The notes beneath the pieces are model-generated. The model saw nothing but the letters and a program-made list of their open reading frames with translations. It did not search any database and was not told where the DNA came from. Positions 62,360 through 64,000 of a DNA stretch of 64,000 nucleotides are shown here, one piece after another. Made by a program: the position numbers and the translations under genes. How positions within the stretch are numbered: position 1 is the first letter of the stretch; each line of letters starts with the position of its first letter. The stretch is from JABSSA01 sp039984715 (lineage in GTDB: Bacteria > Pseudomonadota > Alphaproteobacteria > Rhodobacterales > Rhodobacteraceae), in NCBI GenBank assembly GCA_039984715.1, contig JBDWUA010000016.1, positions 564,679 through 628,678 of the forward strand, in the 5' to 3' direction.

Positions 62360-62848
62360 ATGACTGACGCCATTGTCGCCCGCCGAAAATTCCTTGTTGC
62401 TGGGGGGGCTGTTGCGGTGACGGGGGCGTCAGGTCTGATTGGCCACGCCAATGCGGCTGGTTTGGCCGCGACGGTTACAATGCGCGGTGGGTCCAACAAT
62501 TACCGTCCGGGTGCGCCGATAGTGGATCGGATCGGGCAGGGCGGGTTTTGGATGACGGGATCGGTGCGCCGGGCCGGTGACGGGGCCGCATTGCCGGGAC
62601 AGCGCATTCAAATTTGGGCGCATACGACAGAAGGCCATGAACGCGATCCGCAAAGCCATGGGGCCACTTTGACGGATGAGAACGGCATGTTCCGTCTTGA
62701 GATGCCTCAGATCGTTCCCGCATTTGGTCAACCGCACGCCCATCTGGCCTATGACGACGATGAATTTGACACGGTCTTTCTGCGCCCGATTATGGCAAGT
62801 GCCCGTGACACAAGCCTGAACGTAGAATTCGTCCTGCAACCTGCCTGA
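62360..62848 (+). CDS. Tat-exported intradiol-dioxygenase-like protein
   Basis: 162 residues from the ATG at 62360 (AGGAGAC upstream). Twin-arginine signal ARRKFLVAGGAVAVTGASG. The mature part shows the intradiol ring-cleavage beta-sandwich pieces: FWMTGSVRRAGDGAALPGQR, IQIWAHTTEGHE, GATLTDENGMFRLEM and PHAHLAYDDDEFDTVFLR with an H-x-H pair for iron. Shorter than classical dioxygenases. Activity unproved. Followed after 5 bp by a membrane protein. Confidence 0.75.
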   Translation: MTDAIVARRKFLVAGGAVAVTGASGLIGHANAAGLAATVTMRGGSNNYRPGAPIVDRIGQGGFWMTGSVRRAGDGAALPGQRIQIWAHTTEGHERDPQSHGATLTDENGMFRLEMPQIVPAFGQPHAHLAYDDDEFDTVFLRPIMASARDTSLNVEFVLQPA

Positions 62849-62853
62849 ATGCT

Positions 62854-63483
62854 GTGGCGAACCAGCCGGTGAAAATTGCCCGACCGTTTCTGGTTTGGAG
62901 CGTCGTTATAATAGCAATCGCTGCGGCGATGATTGCGGCGGCCCTCAGCCCTTTGTTGGCGTGGCGTGATCCTATTTATATCCTCGCAGGATTTGCTGGC
63001 GTCATCGGCATGGCGCTATTGCTACTTCAGCCTTTGCTGGCCGGGGGTAAGTTGCCGGGGTTATCTGGTCCGCGCGGTCGAGGCTTGCACCGCAGAATAG
63101 GCAGCGCCCTTGTGGTCGCGGTCATTATCCATGTCGCAGCGCTTTGGATCACCAGCCCGCCAGATGTCATCGATGTCCTATTATTTGCATCGCCCACGCC
63201 ATTTGCCATTTGGGGGGCCTTGGCAATGTGGGCTGTGTTTGGTGCGGCGCTGTTAGCATTGTTACGAACCCGCCTCCGGTTGCGCCCACGAGTCTGGCGC
63301 GTTGCTCATACTGCGTTGGCCGCGATCATCGTTGTCGCCAGCACTGTCCATGCGTGGTTGATCGAAGGAACGATGGAGCCGATCTCAAAGGCTGTGCTTT
63401 GTCTATTGGTTATAGTGGCGACGTCGAAGGTCTTCATTGACCTAAGGGTTTGGGCGCTGCGCCGACGTTCCTCCAGACAATAG
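62854..63483 (+). CDS. Ferric-reductase-like heme membrane protein
   Basis: 209 residues from a GTG at 62854. Six membrane segments; heme-type histidines in LHRRIGSALVVAVIIHVAAL and RVAHTALAAIIVVASTVHAW, as in the ferric-reductase-like (YedZ-type) transmembrane domain. Likely electron donor to the exported protein encoded 5 bp upstream (inference). Confidence 0.8.
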   Translation: MANQPVKIARPFLVWSVVIIAIAAAMIAAALSPLLAWRDPIYILAGFAGVIGMALLLLQPLLAGGKLPGLSGPRGRGLHRRIGSALVVAVIIHVAALWITSPPDVIDVLLFASPTPFAIWGALAMWAVFGAALLALLRTRLRLRPRVWRVAHTALAAIIVVASTVHAWLIEGTMEPISKAVLCLLVIVATSKVFIDLRVWALRRRSSRQ

Positions 63484-63499
63484 GCCTCCAGACAATAGG
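63470..63499 (+). repeat. 15-bp tandem duplication
   Basis: CCTCCAGACAATAGG twice in tandem; the first copy contains the stop codon of the membrane protein gene. Confidence 0.9.
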
Positions 63500-64000
63500 G
63501 GGTGTTCTCTTATAAATAGAGAACCGAATAGTTCGGGCGGCAACCAAGTCTCATATGGTTTGTATCTGTATCAGGTGTGGTTTTCTCGGGTTCAACTCTT
63601 CGGGCCAGCATTCTCGGGGATAGATGTCACCGGGGCAGGGTGGTCGGACTCGATTTCAACATCGCGAAACAGAAGGCGACTCGCCACTTTGCAGGGGGTT
63701 GAACTTGATCCTCATACTTATCCACAGAAATGACGAGGTTTCGAACCAAGATTGCCGTCCCTTGGACAATCAAAAAGGAAAGTTGGCCATCAAAACCCCT
63801 GTAGAATATAGGGTTTTTGCAGGTTGAGAAATTAAATCAAAAAAAGTGGGTTAGTTATCAAAAAAGGGGTTGCGGGTTATTGGTAGTAACTCTAGAACCC
63901 CCTTCAACGGCGACGCAGACAAGCAACGCCAGACGCCAGACGGGCCGAGGGTTACGATCCAGAGCAACGAGGCGATGATAAAATCAGAGGTAAGTGAGGC
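63500..64000 (+). other. Right-edge region, possible rRNA-operon leader
   Basis: Beyond the ferric-reductase-like gene no protein gene is recognisable. From about 63835 the sequence is A-rich, with ATCAAAAAA repeated and then GGGGTTGCGG, a 15-bp spacer and TCTAGAACCC, resembling stable-RNA promoters of this family, followed by a GC-rich transcript-like stretch with GACG repeats. It may lead into a rRNA operon just beyond the window; this is a guess from memory. Confidence 0.3.

Overview
The window reads as a chromosomal stretch of a marine alphaproteobacterium of the Rhodobacteraceae/Roseobacter group. Evidence: a CckA hybrid kinase preceded by a CtrA-type site (TTAA-N7-TTAA), recA preceded by a GAAC-N7-GAAC LexA site (the alphaproteobacterial GTTC-N7-GTTC box read on the other strand), an IscR that keeps only one cysteine as known for Rhodobacter, two VPLPA-CTERM surface proteins, and moderate GC by eye.

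Left part (1-18 kb): start of aconitase; DUF1223 protein; lipid A-type acyltransferase; an isolated fliG; a TPR protein; a gene-poor stretch with a decayed small secreted protein and three small minus-strand genes. From 6.0 to 15.5 kb all genes lie on the minus strand: an ASKHA/ferredoxin corrinoid-reactivase-like protein, an agmatinase-family ureohydrolase, a crotonase, hydantoinase subunits B and A, and a LysR regulator with T-N11-A-type boxes before itself and before hyuA. Then, on the plus strand, bluB, a DMT permease and an RsmB-type methyltransferase of unusual codon use.

Middle part (19-42 kb): cckA, a sulfotransferase-like gene, recA, alaS and DUF1330; a VPLPA-CTERM protein; a WYL regulator facing a small gene and a DMT permease across a perfect 12-bp inverted repeat; transposase debris; a nucleoside hydrolase plus CUT1 sugar-type ABC operon; typA and an SMR pump; a second VPLPA-CTERM protein; dimer-type icd; an HD phosphohydrolase; an alpha/beta hydrolase.

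The suf locus (43-53 kb) runs iscR, IscS-like desulfurase, sufB, a set of small mostly membrane proteins, sufC, sufD, two YIP1-like membrane proteins, sufS. A TTAGAA-N3-TTCTAA palindrome resembling the Irr iron-control element precedes iscR, so Fe-S assembly is probably iron-controlled. A tRNA-Arg(CCG) follows.

Right part (53-64 kb): the most interesting region is a thiol/sulfur module: periplasmic rhodanese, DUF2892 membrane protein, a Crp/Fnr regulator whose only two cysteines lie six residues apart in the sensor domain, CcdA-like protein, thioredoxin, DUF442 sulfurtransferase-like protein and an isoprenylcysteine methyltransferase-like membrane protein. Three copies of one palindrome, GTGAC-N3-GTCAC, sit about 60 nt before three of its start codons, which defines a compact candidate regulon. 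A 33-bp exact direct repeat flanks the methyltransferase gene. Beyond lie an AT-rich foreign gene, two palindromic repeat elements with covarying stems, a fumarylpyruvate-hydrolase-like gene, a monomeric isocitrate dehydrogenase (the second, unrelated IDH of the window), a Tat-exported intradiol-dioxygenase-like protein with a heme-type membrane partner, and a possible rRNA-operon leader at the right edge.
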